DNA of 64,000 bases, taken from the NCBI GenBank assembly GCA_030704615.1, contig CM060731.1, positions 30,502,001-30,566,000 of the forward strand. The letters are read 5' to 3'. Under the pieces are notes generated by a model. The model saw only the letters and a list, made by a program, of their open reading frames with translations. It searched no databases and was not told where the DNA came from. Position numbers and translations under genes: made by a program. The DNA comes from Takakia lepidozioides (lineage: Eukaryota; Streptophyta; Takakiopsida; Takakiales; Takakiaceae). Of this stretch, positions 23,201-35,200 are shown piece after piece; positions within the stretch are counted from its first letter, which is position 1, and every line of letters starts with the position of its first letter.

Positions 23201-26200
23201 CTTGCGTAAATCCATATCAGAACGACCTGGAGTATTTGGCACTTGGTAAAATAGAGTCCCAGTGAATGCTCCTAAGATGAGAAGCTGCATGTTCAGTGAG
23301 ATAGATCAGCTGCTGATAATGAGTCAGTATATATTTGCAATTTAAAATGAGGTAGCTGAAAAACTGGCAGAGTTAGTGAGAGATTATTTTATCTACTCAC
23401 ATGATACGACATAAAGGTGAAAAGGGAATACAAAGGTGATCTCCAACAATAGCATACCAAAGCTTGGAATCCCAAGCAACCCTTAGACAGGCAGCCTAAA
23501 TGAAGCAGTCAATGTCTTCTTGAGGCGGAAGTGTCTAAGGCCATGTCAAAAGCACGAAGAATATCCAAACAAGCAAAGTTAGGCATAAAGCTTCCCTGAA
23601 CTTGTTTCAGTCTGTGACATGGGTAAGGAGCTTTAGGGGTGACCTGAAGGGCCTACTAGACTGAAATTTAAACTGAGGGTGGGGAGTCTACCTTTGAACA
23701 ATAAACAGATGCACAGAGGAAAGGGAGATTGTCAATGCCCAATGTGCGGGCGGCCTGAAGACAGTGTCCATTGTCTGATGGGGTATTCTCATCAGAGAGC
23801 GACCCTCTTCAGGAACATCAAGAGCATAGTCCCTGCACCTTTGTGCACTCAAGATCACACTTTAGGCTGAGCCTAAGGCTCTGCCCCTGTTGGAGTCCAA
23901 CTGTTGGGCTGATCACACACAGCAGATTGATGCTTGTGTGAGGGGCTTCCTAGAGGAAATCTGGAAAGCCTGGACCAGTTGTTTATATCACAGTAATTCC
24001 CACCAGTGGAGTGAGCCCCTCACAAAGTTAGTGTCTGTTCCCGTTTGTTCCGCCCACATTGGGCGCGGCGTCTATGGGCACAAGGCTACAGAAAACATGA
24101 GTACATTCTGTCTTCTTGACGTAAATTAAGGCTGAGTGAACCTCTGGTTGCAAGAAGTGGCAACTGTGACAATTGAATGTGATGGATGATTGCACCTGCA
24201 GATTACGGGCAAGGACAAAGCTTGTGTTCCGCAATGCCAAGGTGGCCTGGCGTTTGAAAACTGTCTTTGTTGAGGGCCACCAGTCTTGCACAAACTCATG
24301 CTCAAAGACATTTGAAGCTGATGCATCCTCCTGAATCATATCAACACATCCTGATTTAGCTCATCTCAGATTTTTATCAGTCATGACACATCCATGAAAG
24401 TGAAATATGTCAATTTACATCTGCTGGGTTTGTACTTGACTGAAAGATAGATACAAGTGCAATTATCCAATATGTTCTTCAATCAAAAGATTGGGGGCCT
24501 TCCCTTCAGCAATGTCTTAGCTTAATGCCATTTCCAGAGTTACATGTACCAGTAGGTAGTAGATGGATAGCAGTACTAGTTGTAGAGCCTTCTTTGCCTT
24601 TAGATTTCAAATTTCAACATGTAGAAGCAGATAAGTCACCAGACATGTATATTCACTGATATTGGACCTCTAATACCAGAATGGAAATTCGCGAAGAATC
24701 TCCATCAACTTTTAGGTGGTTGCGAAACAATATGAGTTAAGAGTGTACCAGAGAACGCTCAAGCTGCAAACGGACATTGCCTGGGGCCTCCTGAACATTT
24801 TTTACAATATCTGCAGCAATATAGGTGCTTTCTGGAAATGCCACATACTCAAGTCTACCATGGCTGTTCACAACTCCTGTTATACAGTCTCCTTCTTTCA
24901 CTTGTGTGGTCTGCTGGATATTAGCAACAGCTGCCATTCCTGTGGCTTCGACTTCAGAAACTACAATGGCACTCTTCCCACCTGGTCCACAGGCATCCCT
25001 GGTAAATAGAAATGGATTTGCTGGGATGATCTGACACCAATCCATTTAAGATACTGGCTTTTGGATGTCCTGATGTTGTAAGCTCAGGGATGCTGATCCA
25101 TTTCAGCATCCACAATTGACCATCAACCTTTGAAACAACCTGAATATGCCACCATGTAGACCATCGCAGTATTGGGCTCATCGTGCAGTTTTAACTTAGA
25201 ATACACCAGTAAGACTGCAAAGCAGTAGAAGAGTCTGCCCACAGTCTTCACCAAGCACCACTGTCGAGCTACCCAGCTGGATGGCCTATTGTATTACATC
25301 TCACATTCACGGTGATCTTAGTAACTGTCTTGTTTAAAAGTCGAGACATTTATCATACGGAACCCAGAAAAAAGAATGCCACAGCTAAGATGTATTCAAT
25401 TGTTGTGATTGACAGCAACCTCACCTGCCATGACTTCTTTGTCCCTTAGTTCCAGACCTAAAGGTTTTGCTGCTTCCATCCAAAGCTCATGTACATTCTG
25501 TATGGTAAACAGGGCAGGGTAATCAGAACTTGGCCATCGAAACAAATCTAACTGGTTTTTTGCTGATGGTGTAGCAGTGAGATTCGCATCCCAGGGATAT
25601 AAGCACATCCACCAAAGTTCCCCACAGTATTGCACAACTAATATTCTGTATCAAGCTTTCTCTTAATCACCGTGTTAGAAGCGTTTGTGTAACTACAAGT
25701 ACATAGTTGGTCGGGACTGGAGTTGACTGAATCATAACTCTAGTCTGACCTATGAGTTGGTGTTCAAGAGTGACAGAGTTTCAGATTTCACCACATGGAA
25801 GATACTTTCGAGTGATGGGTACCTTTGGGCTATCAACAACACGCAACACGTCCTTATGCATATCAGAACCTGAATAGGCATCAACAAACTCATTGCTTGA
25901 TAGATGTGTGCAACCAGGCTGCAAGAAACGCACGCCTTCTTCTGTGGTTACTTCTTGTAGAAAATCTGCCACATCCACATGACTTGGTTTCATATATCTG
26001 CACCCAGAGTCTGCAGCAAGCTTAGACATATTCATGACATTAGGAAGAAAGATAGAAATGAAATGGTACTCGTCCACGGAAAGAAAGGAAGGAACTTTAT
26101 AGCATCCATAGGAAGCTCAAAGAGAAGAGCTTTTCTAGGGTAATAAATGTGCAGCTGGGATAACGAAGATAAAGCATGGCCAGTTTGTGTGCTCTTTGGG

Positions 26201-29200
26201 ACTCATCTTGGTTTTTTAAGGAATCATGGGTGGGGTATGTGATGCTATTCTACTTTTGGTCTGTTGAGCAAATCAATCTCTCCAAATAACCAAAGAAAAA
26301 AGAAAATCCTTGGAGCTTTCATGCTATTGGATTCCTTGTGGAAGCACTAAGCACTTTCAGAGATCTACTAGGGTAAAGTGATGATTACCCAAGATCAGCA
26401 AAGTATGGTAGCAAATCTTCACGCGGTCCCTGATAGATGATGCGGCCTTCATTTAAAACAATGACCCTGTAGGAGAAGAGAAGTGGAGACTATATAAACA
26501 AATGAGACATGTACATTGTGTTTTGTTTTGCTGCTATTCTAGTCTGAATTACACTCGTGGACTCGCAGATTAACTTTATGCCCTGGGTTTGCTAGAGCCT
26601 CCATTGGTTAACCTGCTGAAGGGTTTTGTTGTAAGCACAGCAATGAATGAAGGCCGAGCAGAACATAACTAACACACTAACCCTTACTACCTAGCTTCTC
26701 AGAGAACCCCATAGCCCAAAGGGAAACACGAAAGAACAAAAGACTTTATAATGTCCATGGGAAGCTCAAAGAGCTCACGTGACAAGGGGAAAGAGAAAAC
26801 TGGACAGAAGGGAGAAAGAGGTTCAAGTTGGAAGAATGTTTCACCTATCAAAAAGATCAAAAACTTCAGGGGAAGGTTGAAGCAATGAGAAAAGGCAAGT
26901 ATATCGTCTTATCCTTGCCATTGTGCGAAATGCACAAACAATGTCATATGTAGCAGAGCTGTCAAGTCCTGTACTGATTTCATCAAGGAAATATACAAGA
27001 AATGTCCCTGCAATGACCAACAGTTCGCAGTTTAACTATAAACACTGATCATGAGACAGAAGTGAGGGCTTGTAGAAAGGAGGAGGGAGTTAAGATGGGA
27101 ACCAATGACAAGTTTCAACCAATGCAGCGAAGGGAAAATTACGGGAAGATCCTTTCAGCTCATAATGATACATGCCTGAGACCATTTCAGCAGTTGTAAC
27201 TCGATGTCGCTCGCCTCCACTGACTCCACGTGTTGTTGTATTCCCAACAATTGTGTCAGCCGGACCCCGAAGTCCAAGTAGATGTAATGTCAACTCCAAA
27301 GGTAAATTCTCTCCCCCAAGCTCGGTCTCTACCTGCAAACAACGTCTTATGAGTACATTCTACCTGCAAGAGCCTCTTTCAAGGATTTTACACAATTCTC
27401 ACTTAAAGACACAACTAAATCACCAGAGGGACTGCTCGGAAAGAGAAGAATAGCAAAGAGCATCAATTGCTAAAACTTGCTGGGAGCTAATCAAGCACAC
27501 TTGAAAATTGAAGCAGGTTCTACACACAAGAAATTTTACTTTGTATGCTAAACTGTTGAGCCAAGAATGAAAGAAACTTACAATCCCAGCCTCGTCAGTG
27601 ACTTTTATGGCTGTTTTCTTGAAATTACTAGTACAAGCATAGGCAAACTCGCAAGTTTCGCGCACAGTGAGTGTAGGCAGATGTCTATCGGTCTGCGCAA
27701 TGAAGGTTGCCACGCGCCGCACTTTAAAATCCTCAAGACCTTTTCCATTGTAAGTCACTTTTCCCCGGAGTCGGGTGGACTTGTCGACAAACAACCTTCC
27801 AGCTAATGCTTTGTGCAAGCTGCTCTTCCCTGGGAAGCCATCTTCAGGAGCTCAGGATTGCTGGACTTAGACCACTGCTGACACAGACTAAAATTGGTTA
27901 AACACCATAGACTTGTCTGCGATTTAAGCTAAGAGTGTCAAAAGACAAACATGAGGTTTGAAGCTATATGGCACACTGATGAATCAAACCTACCACTCAG
28001 GGTCAGTCCTTACCGCATCCAGGAGGACCACAGACAAGTGTTAATGTCCCAGGCATTAAATAGCCAGAGCAATTTTCGAGCACTGTGAACTTTTGTGCAG
28101 CTTTCCTCTTGGTAAAGCAGGGCAACAAGCACTTCAGAAAAACTGATCCCACAGTCTCATAACCTTGTGTTGCTCCTGCTACTTGAGCAGTGTATGTTAT
28201 GTCCTTAAACTTGATGACCTGCAGTTTCAGTTCAGTTCAGGAAGAGTTGCGGAGCATGTTGTGGTAATATTTGCCTGAGCATAGCAGCATTATTGTTGTC
28301 AGCTCCATTATGTAGAGGAAAGCTTGGAATTCTTGAGCATAACATTAGATCACAACTAACATTTCTGAGATCTACAAGAAATGAGTATTGTACTACTGCA
28401 ATTGCCTGCATTGCACAGAGACAGGTCTGCAATTACCTGAGGTGCAAGTGGAGGCAAATGTTTGTTAAGTTTCATAAGAAAAGCGAGCAGGCCGTCCTCT
28501 AGTAATTTGTCGATGCCTGTAACCGGAGCACGCTGAAGCTTTGCTGCCTCGGAAGACCTCTTCTTCGTCAACACCTAAAAGAAAAGCTTGAGCGTGTTAA
28601 GGATCTCACTAGGTCTTTGTGGCACACCCGTCTTAAGGTCCATCTCAAGGAGCCACCTAAATGCACACTGCATTGCCTACGGCAGGGTATGTAGCTTACT
28701 AGGATGCCTAGAGATAACATAACGATAACCCTCGCAGATCAACTGGCAAGGTCTTTCACATTCTTGAGCTATTCCAGCTGATATAGCTGCCGTTGAATGT
28801 TACCAGTGCCGAGCAATGTGCAGTGCAACGTCTCATACACGTCCGGATTAGTTAGGATGTAACACTTTGATCGGTACTGTTTCTCACTTTAGATTTCATT
28901 TGATGGAACAAACCCCAATACTACATGTAAACCTTCTGGTATTCTTAGATGTGTATTGCTGCCTCTCGGAAGCATGGAAGATGGTCCGACTGAGTCTTCT
29001 GTACTGTTGTGAATATAAATGACAAGCAGATTACTGTTTTGTATCGAAGTAACAAGACGAACAACTTCTTTACGTAGGATGGAATAGAGCTTACGCATCT
29101 GCAGAATGCAAGGGTGGAAAGGGTCTCCTAGTTTTGTGATTTACTATTTCAAAGTCTGGCAAGCAGGCCGATGTAGTAGATATGCTTACTGATTCCAAAA

Positions 29201-29633
29201 TCAAATTGTTCTCCGCAGAAAGGCCGAGGTCATCCATTTGGTTATGATATTTAATCACCAGGTTCATCAGTTCGTATTTCCCAATATTTTGCAATTTATC
29301 TCTTAATCCAGTAGGATCTGGCTCAAGATTCGTTAGATCAAAAATGGTCCCTTGTTTTGCTTTGTCGCGAAGCTTTTCGAAACTCTTCCTGATAGTTTCA
29401 ACGGGGCTGGGTGAAACTCGGCCAGGAGAGGTCACAGACCCCTGCTTGCTCTTTCTAAATTGCACCGCTAAGTATAAGCTTGAATGAGTTCGCTCAAACC
29501 ATTCCCGCAACATCTCTGTGAAGTAAAACGCTTCAGACGCTCTGATTGTTCCAGAAGCTCTAAGCATCCATGCTCGTTTTTCTCTGCTCGGTGATGCAAG
29601 TTCCTCGTTTTGGCTTCCTGAACTGGAAGCCAT
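13444..29633 (-). CDS. PDR-type (full-size) ABCG transporter, ~28 exons
   Basis: A multi-exon minus-strand gene encoding about 1,500 residues in the order NBD1-TMD1-NBD2-TMD2, the reverse arrangement typical of PDR transporters. They export hydrophobic compounds across the plasma membrane at the cost of ATP. I joined exons by splice sites and phase: 29633-29190, 28574-28437, 28218-28014, 27829-27582, 27332-27176, 27007-26845, 26466-26389, 25997-25823, 24330-24196, 23284-23123, 22838-22746, 22392-22218, 21554-21400, 21138-20947, 20691-20461, 19775-19558, 19249-19126, 18824-18714, 18105-17869, 17509-17356, about 17240-17155, about 16740-16643, about 16263-16205, about 15860-15757, 15336-15247, 14756-14583, 14265-14228, 13801-13444. 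The exons around 17.2 and 16.7 kb have uncertain edges. Start is the ATG before [10 protein letters not shown]; stop is TAG at 13444-13446. Every confidently placed junction keeps frame, so this is probably a working host gene. NBD1 words ([31 protein letters not shown]) look more like algal/oomycete PDRs than seed-plant ones. Confidence 0.9.
14860..15045. repeat. Intronic TTTCATTTC/TTTCTTTC repeats with dispersed GAGCTTTCC...TTATAAAG motif
   Basis: Two direct copies, GAGCTTTCCGTGGACCTTATAAAGC near 14960 and GAGCTTTCCGCGGGTTATAAAGC near 15004, alternate with pure TTTCATTTC runs. Related words in inverted orientation occur in other introns of the same gene near 17694, 20245, 26093 and 26747. 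This suggests a short dispersed element. Confidence 0.6.
17356..20691 (-). other. ABCG transporter: linker and NBD2 exons
   Basis: The exon at 20691-20461 is a charged linker ending [13 protein letters not shown]2 follows: Walker [21 protein letters not shown] (exon 19775), [20 protein letters not shown] (19249), signature [15 protein letters not shown] (18824), Walker B/D-loop [16 protein letters not shown] and H-loop [11 protein letters not shown] (18105). The exon at 17509 then gives the PDR motif [13 protein letters not shown]. All catalytic residues of a canonical NBD are present. Confidence 0.88.
20947..24330 (-). other. ABCG transporter: TMD1 exons
   Basis: The exon at 24330-24196 reads [20 protein letters not shown] and then [13 protein letters not shown], the loop entering TMD1. 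Membrane segments follow in exons at 23284 ([16 protein letters not shown]), 22838 ([19 protein letters not shown]), 22392 ([36 protein letters not shown]) and 21554 ([14 protein letters not shown], then [16 protein letters not shown], a PDR hallmark). The last is at 21138 ([19 protein letters not shown]). The intron between 24196 and 23284 contains antisense LINE debris. Confidence 0.87.
23520..24125 (+). mobile_element. Truncated LINE-family fragment inside an ABCG intron
   Basis: The plus strand, antisense to the transporter, encodes [20 protein letters not shown], then [20 protein letters not shown]. This is the zinc-binding tail (CxxC...H) shared with the LINE copies at 36.8, 50.8 and 53.2 kb. 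Upstream words (SKAMSKAR..., KFKLRVG) match the same family in broken frames. It sits between exon ends 24196 and 23284 and should be spliced out. No target duplication was resolved. Confidence 0.75.
24735..25640 (-). other. Unrecognised coding-like sequence in an ABCG intron
   Basis: Within the 1.5-kb intron between exons ending 25823 and starting 24330, two minus-strand stretches look protein-like. They are [20 protein letters not shown] near 25545 and [20 protein letters not shown] near 24850. The flanking exons join in frame without them, so they are probably intron content or a captured gene fragment. I do not recognise a family. Confidence 0.35.
26389..28218 (-). other. ABCG transporter: NBD1 exons (Walker A, signature, Walker B)
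   Basis: Walker A is split by an intron. One exon ends CGPPGCG at 28014 and the next begins with the lysine, giving [14 protein letters not shown] at 27829. The Q-loop region reads [19 protein letters not shown]. The ABC signature [14 protein letters not shown] is near 27225-27180. Walker B and D-loop [12 protein letters not shown] follow at about 26985. The usual H-loop histidine is replaced in SLLQPSPE, as in other PDR NBD1s. The intron after 27176 appears to use a GC donor (CAG|GCATG), the only choice that keeps frame with the next exon. Confidence 0.88.
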
Positions 29634-30537
29634 TGCAATGCTATTCCTGCCGCTTCTTAGTCTATGCTCCGTTTCACATGCTAATCGACAATAACCTCAT
29701 GTTTGATGTACACGATATTGGATTGCCTCAACCACATGCAATAGTCAGAAAGAGGGATGAGAAACTAGGGCTCCGTGGGCCGTATCCATAAGAAAATCAT
29801 ACAACCAAAAACTGGTTGTCATGCGCGAAGCCTGCAGGTATCTGCAGCACGGATATAGAAACAAAAGCTTGGATTGTGGTACTATTCAAACGGAGGAACA
29901 TCAGAAATTATCTCATGGAGAAATAACACATCAATTTGAAGGGGGTTCTATCAACCGAATTCCACATTTCCAACAATTGTCATCCTAAGCGCCCATAGCT
30001 CAACAAAAGGCTGCAGTGGAGACATTGCAACGCCTAGACATCCTTCTTCGATAACCTAATCTTCTGAGGTTGCCACCAGTGTTGGTCTGGTATCTTCAAT
30101 TAAGGGTCCTGGTATGCAGTTTTATTAAGACAGGTAGGTTTTCCAATAATGCAGCCCCTGATTTTTTCAAGTATGAATCTGGTATGCATAGAGTGGTTTA
30201 AAAAAAAAATCAATCCGGATATAAACAATGGTATCTGAATGTCAATAACCTAGAAATATGAACTCGGATATGGTATTAAAAAAATAAAAATAAAAATGGT
30301 ACTAGTATTCAAATTCAAATTCAATATTGAAATGGCCATTTGAACTATTCAAATGGCCATTTCAATAATCAAAGAAAACCACAAGGGAAACATGCTCATC
30401 TCATAGGATACCAACCCCCATACAATTATACACTGAATCAGAATTGCATCCATAGTGTCTCGCAAATGAAGATCAAAGTGTCAAGTTATAATCAAAACAG
30501 CTAGTATATGCCCCTAGCCCTAAATCTCAACTCTACA
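29634..30537. other. Intergenic: ABCG 5' flank and hAT 3' flank
   Basis: About 900 bases between the ABCG start codon and the hAT stop codon; it should hold the transporter promoter. I see AT-rich runs near 30200-30370 with the imperfect palindrome GAAATGGCCATTTGAA repeated as AAATGGCCATTTCAA. No TATA element or hAT terminal repeat can be assigned with confidence. Confidence 0.4.
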
Positions 30538-33056
30538 TTACAAAGTACCCCAGTCATCATCCTCAAAGTATCCAGCTTTCTCAAGCAGCTCCTCGTTGTC
30601 TTCTAATAGTGCCTCCTCATTCAGAAAAAAATCATCTAGTTTGTCTCCATGAACAAGCTTACAATCAGCCCGAGCATCGCTAGGCCAGTTCTTATAAATC
30701 ATAACTAGCTTGTCAAGATTATCCACTCCAAGTCGACACCTCGTCAAACCTGTGAGAACACCTGCAACTAAAAAGATCCTTTCGGTCTCAATTTGAGAAC
30801 CGGGGATGCCAAGTATTTGTCGGGCTAGAAAGCCCACATTCGGGAACCATGTCTCATTGTCAAACCAGCAATTCAAGGGATCAAGGTTGTCCACATTATC
30901 CACTGAAACACGATGAAACAAAGACAATTATGCCTTCAACAGACCCTCGGAGGCCTCCTCTCGTGATGCCACAGATCCAAACAAAGAATCAGAAGTGATG
31001 GTATGACCTGGAAGGGGGTTTACGGTTTCAAATTCACAGTCAGCCTCGGTTGGTTGTACAACTCGAGGATTCAAACAATCCATCACTATTTAGCAGTGGC
31101 AGCAGCACCAAAGCATCATATGCTTGTACCAAAGTTTCAACCCGATCTCTACCCACGTAATTCATCAGACACTTCATGTCCTTTGGGGTGAATGCAGGGT
31201 TGACTGGACCAAAATGGACGTTACCGGCATAGTTTTAGATGACTGCAATTGATGGTGTCATCAATTGAATTTGAATTAACTCATTAAAACCGACAAATAT
31301 ATATATGTCATTGGATTCCTAGCTTCAATACGCACCCACAGCAACTCTCCAATCATGAATCCGATAAGAAATGACTCTGCTATGGACTTTTGAACACCGT
31401 CATTGTAGACTGTTACCGCAGTGAATGGAATTACAATGGACTCAAGTTCTCATATGTGCCATTGGTGAATTCCATTGAAATTTGGACTTAAGGTGACCAT
31501 TTTGGTCCACATCATAGGTATGGATTTGAAGTGGCAAAATCATTTGTCATTTGACTCATATGGACTAATATATATAAAACAAATAGGCGTTTTTTGAAAA
31601 GTCCATAGCTCATCTTGTTTTTTGGATTTTGGGTGTCATTTTTTTTCTAGAAGTATAAAAACCTATAATCTTCAATGGCTAGGTGACATATTGAAATTTT
31701 TTTGTAAACTCTAATTTTTAGTTTTTCATAATTTCTCTAAATAATATACTAAAATATTTAATGAATTATATCTTTAATATTTGGGGTAGAACTCTTTACT
31801 AAATATGTTCAGTATACCATTATCTATCACTAAAATATATATTTTGGATAGTATCATCAATTTTTTGTTTTTTGGTCATGGACTTTCATGGAGCAGGATT
31901 TGCCGTTTTTGGTCTACTCAACCCTGCAACTGCCCCTTGAAGCGAGGATCGAGCATCAAAGCCAATATGTTATGGGTCTTTGCCCTATTGAAAGATTCTG
32001 CAAATGACAAAAAATGACGCAAAACAGTGATCACCTCCATCGTCATACGACCATACAGAAACTCAATCTCTTGGTCAAATTCACCACAGCGTAGAGGGGG
32101 CTGCACTAGAGCTCGCTGCTGGTATGCAACATTCATCTTCCCCATAATGGCCATGGCAGCAAATAATGCATCACTCAAAAGCCAGTAATCTCTTCTCTGA
32201 TTCAACAAACATTGATCATGCACGAGAGGGTTTAGGGTATCAATTCCTGCCCGTACGATGGCCCAAGTTAGACCACTTGGAACTCGAGCTTGCAACAATG
32301 TGTTGCTCTGTCGCGTATAACAAATGTTAACGGCAGTAGCATACTCAAGTGTCTCTTGGAACATAATGACTTTGGAGGCAAACCTCATCTTCACTGGCGT
32401 TCTTAATTTCATGTGCCGCAGTCCAGCCTCAGTGCAGGCCCTCTGCCACTCAATCCTCCCCTTCCCGGACTTCTTTGTCCATGTTATGGTTTTCTGAAGG
32501 GCCTGCTGAGCACCCTTAAGGCTGACCTCCTTCATGCCTTCACCAACCTTGGCCTTATTTGTTGCATACTGGCAAGCTTTGCTCATCACATGTCCAAAAC
32601 AAGTACCAGGATATGGTTGCTGCAGCTTCAATGGATCACAACTCACAACAGATATGAATGCAGTTGTAAAGGTGCCAAGATTGACCCCCTCATCCTCGAC
32701 ATATGCCAAAACATTGTTGGTCAAGCCATGTTCAGCTAAGAGAGCCTTCAGCTGCTCAGCTAGAGCAACCCCACATGTATCAGGGGCCTCAAAAATGCTC
32801 AACAGTAACATGGCAAGGGTGCCACACCTCATTGATAAACTTTATTACCAATGCAAATGTATCATAACCTGATCTACTCATCCAAAGGTCAAATGAGACT
32901 GTTACTGTTGTACATTGAGCTATCAAATGCAACACATACCTCTCCATAGTCTTTGCAAGAAGGGCAGGAAGATGCTCATGCACAAGTTGTTTCTTAGAGG
33001 GAAACACCACAGTTCCATGGAGGCTCATTACTAGACGCCTCAACCATGGATTCTCT
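30538..33056 (-). pseudogene. hAT transposase, catalytic and dimerisation parts (second half of a split gene)
   Basis: Reading down from 33056: NPWLRRLVMSLHGTVVFPSK, VSFDLWMSRSGYDTFALVIK, then a 304-residue frame from 32832 with LLSIFEAPDTCGVALAEQLK and ending ILALMLDPRFKGQ. After an insertion (31195-31926) come FTPKDMKCLMNYVGRDRVET and ALVLLPLLNS near 31180-31080. The C-terminal hAT dimerisation domain follows at 30870-30720 (PLNCWFDNETWFPNVGFLAR, then GSQIETERIF). The acidic tail ends at a stop at 30538. Order and motifs are those of plant hAT transposases. The N-terminal part lies at 63219-63875, separated by the 30-kb CACTA unit; NPWLRRLV should directly follow MPLSAI there. Frameshifts occur between blocks. 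Confidence 0.88.
31195..31926. mobile_element. AT-rich inverted-repeat insertion in the hAT gene, ~732 bp
   Basis: The left end CAGGGTTGACTGGACCAAAA pairs with the right end, whose complement is CAGGGTTGAGTAGACCAAAA. Coding hAT sequence stops at one side (PRFKGQ) and resumes at the other (FTPKDMKCL), so the AT-rich interior is foreign. No clean 8-bp duplication is visible, so the family is left open; hAT-like ends (CAGGG...CCCTG) are a possibility. Confidence 0.65.
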
Positions 33057-33830
33057 CACTACAGGAAAAGGGGGGCCTTTGCGACGCCCGAGCCACGCCG
33101 CAGCGTCGGGAAAACGTCGATTTCGGGCAGGGGGCAGGCGCAGAATTTACGACGCCCGGCCGTCGCCCGGCAGTCGCATAGGCGTCACCAAAATGACGTC
33201 GCATAAATGCAACGTATGGGGGTTGCGAGCCCCCGCCCCAACTCTCACAACTGCCGGACGTCGCTTTTCAGGCCGTCTGCGCCGATGACAGGGGCCTCCT
33301 TCGAACGACGTCTCGCCATCACGGCCTTCTAGCCGACGGCGTTGGTGGGGGCGTCGGCGCGGCGTCGCATCCTTTTTTTTTCTAACTTGCTCGGGAGTCC
33401 CATCCTAAAACCCAAAAACACGTGGCGTAAGCCGGGTGGTACGCCAAGCGACGCTAGTGCGTCGCTGCAAACGACTATTGGGCGTGGCAAAAAAAAAAAA
33501 AAACGGGAGTAGGAGTCGGTCTCCGCCACGCCCGGGCGTGTGTTTTGGCGACGCTCTGGCGTCGTTTTTTTTTATTTTTAATCAAAAAAAAAAAAAAAAA
33601 CGTGGCGTTGGTAGGTGGCGGGCTACGCGACGCCAGGGCGTCGCGGCTTGCGACCCCTGGACCAAAAAAAACACGTCGCAGGGGGTGTCGGGCTTTGCCG
33701 CCCGCAAATGGGATTGGCGACGCCCGATCGTCGCGGCTTGTGATCCCCGCCCAAAAAACACGTCGCCATTGGCGACGTCCTGTAGTCGCGAGGGCAGCCT
33801 GGTGGGAGGGAGGGGGGGGGGGGGGGTTTG
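33057..33830. repeat. Left subterminal CG-rich repeat zone of the 30-kb CACTA unit
   Basis: GCGACG and CGTCGC words recur every few tens of bases, often as spaced dyads (GCGACGCCAGGGCGTCGCGG near 33630, GCGACGCCCGATCGTCGCGG near 33718). In CACTA elements such arrays are the transposase-binding sites. Poly-A/T runs near 33370, 33490 and 33590, and a poly-G run near 33815, interrupt the array. Confidence 0.8.
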
Positions 33831-34074
33831 ATTTTGGGGATGAATTGGGGGTGGTTTTTTTTTTGCCTGGTTTTGTTTCTGGGGATGGGAGACCTTACAG
33901 TTTCATTTCTTTGATTTAACAAGTACACAATTGAGCAAGCATGAATCGAAGGTGAGGACGGTGCGACACATGAATAAGATGGAAGATGGAAAGATGAAAA
34001 TATATTTACAGGAAATGAGCTGAAAAGCTCACAAGGGTTCAGTAGGCTGACCCTGGGACCTACATGGACTAGGA

Positions 34075-35169
34075 CTAGTCATCCTCATCCTCATCCTCAT
34101 CTTCAGTGGAGGACTCGGAGCTATCCGATGAGCCTGATGACTCCGCGCCCTTTGCCAGAGCACCTAAATGAGAGCGGCATTCCCCTAAGTCCCACAGAGC
34201 TCTCATCCAATCCCTGGCCATGACCCCCGACCTCATCCATACTAGTGCCTTGTAGTGCACTCATCCCCTCCGTGTTGGCCATGTTCTTCATGAGGGATTG
34301 CCAACCATGCTCCTTAGCGTAGTTATATTCTACCGTAGATGGCTTCCTCTCAAACGCGCGTTGCTACACATGCCACAAATTAAAGGCAGTTCTTCGCGAT
34401 GATGGAGCCAGAATGAAGACATAACAAAATCCATAGGAAAGTACGACTTACAAATCGCAAGATAAAACCCTTGGATCCGCCGGCGCCCCACTTGTGTGTG
34501 GATTCGTGCTTGTCAAGGCGGATTGTTGTTGCTTCGCGTGCCCGGTAAAATTTGGCCCTGTTTGCGGCATCAGTCTCTCCCGCAATGAGTGCATCCCACG
34601 ATACCTATGCAAACCCCCCCCCCCCCCCAACAATTAGTGAATTACACACATACGTTGCATCGAATCCACCTCATTAATGCACATGCAACAAATGGAAGGT
34701 GACATGATTCAGGATTTGCCAACCTGTGTAATTCCATAAGGTGGTTTGGGTATGGCCCCCTTTTCCATTGCCCTCCGAACTGTCTGGCACGGTCCTTCAT
34801 GTCCTTCAAGTTAGCCCCACCATCTCCATCACCCTTGTGTCACTCCAATTGCCCGGAAACCGGTGGTCTAACTCACGGGCATACGCCCGCTTCGCGCCAA
34901 AGTGCTGATCAGCCCACTCGATGTGCAAAGGGAACCACCTCAATGCGAGTTCGAAGGCTAGTTTCTTCATAGCCAGAACGCACCACAGGGGTCACCACGG
35001 CGATTCACCTCCACCGGTGGCACCACGATCTTTGCCAACTCCACGTCCTGTATTGCCAAGGGCATGTTCTTCTTCCCACCCTCTCCCTTCTTTGTAGCCT
35101 CCTTCCCCTGCTCCTTTGTTACCCTACTGCCCTCCCCCGCATGCACACTCACCCCTTCCTCTCCATGGG

Positions 35170-35200
<31 letters not shown>

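Noticed and set aside
24749-24770. Third copy of the TACTAGAGAACG hairpin end (TACCAGAGAACGCTC)
   Set aside because: No partner arm and no apical word follow within 150 bases; the match is short enough to be chance.
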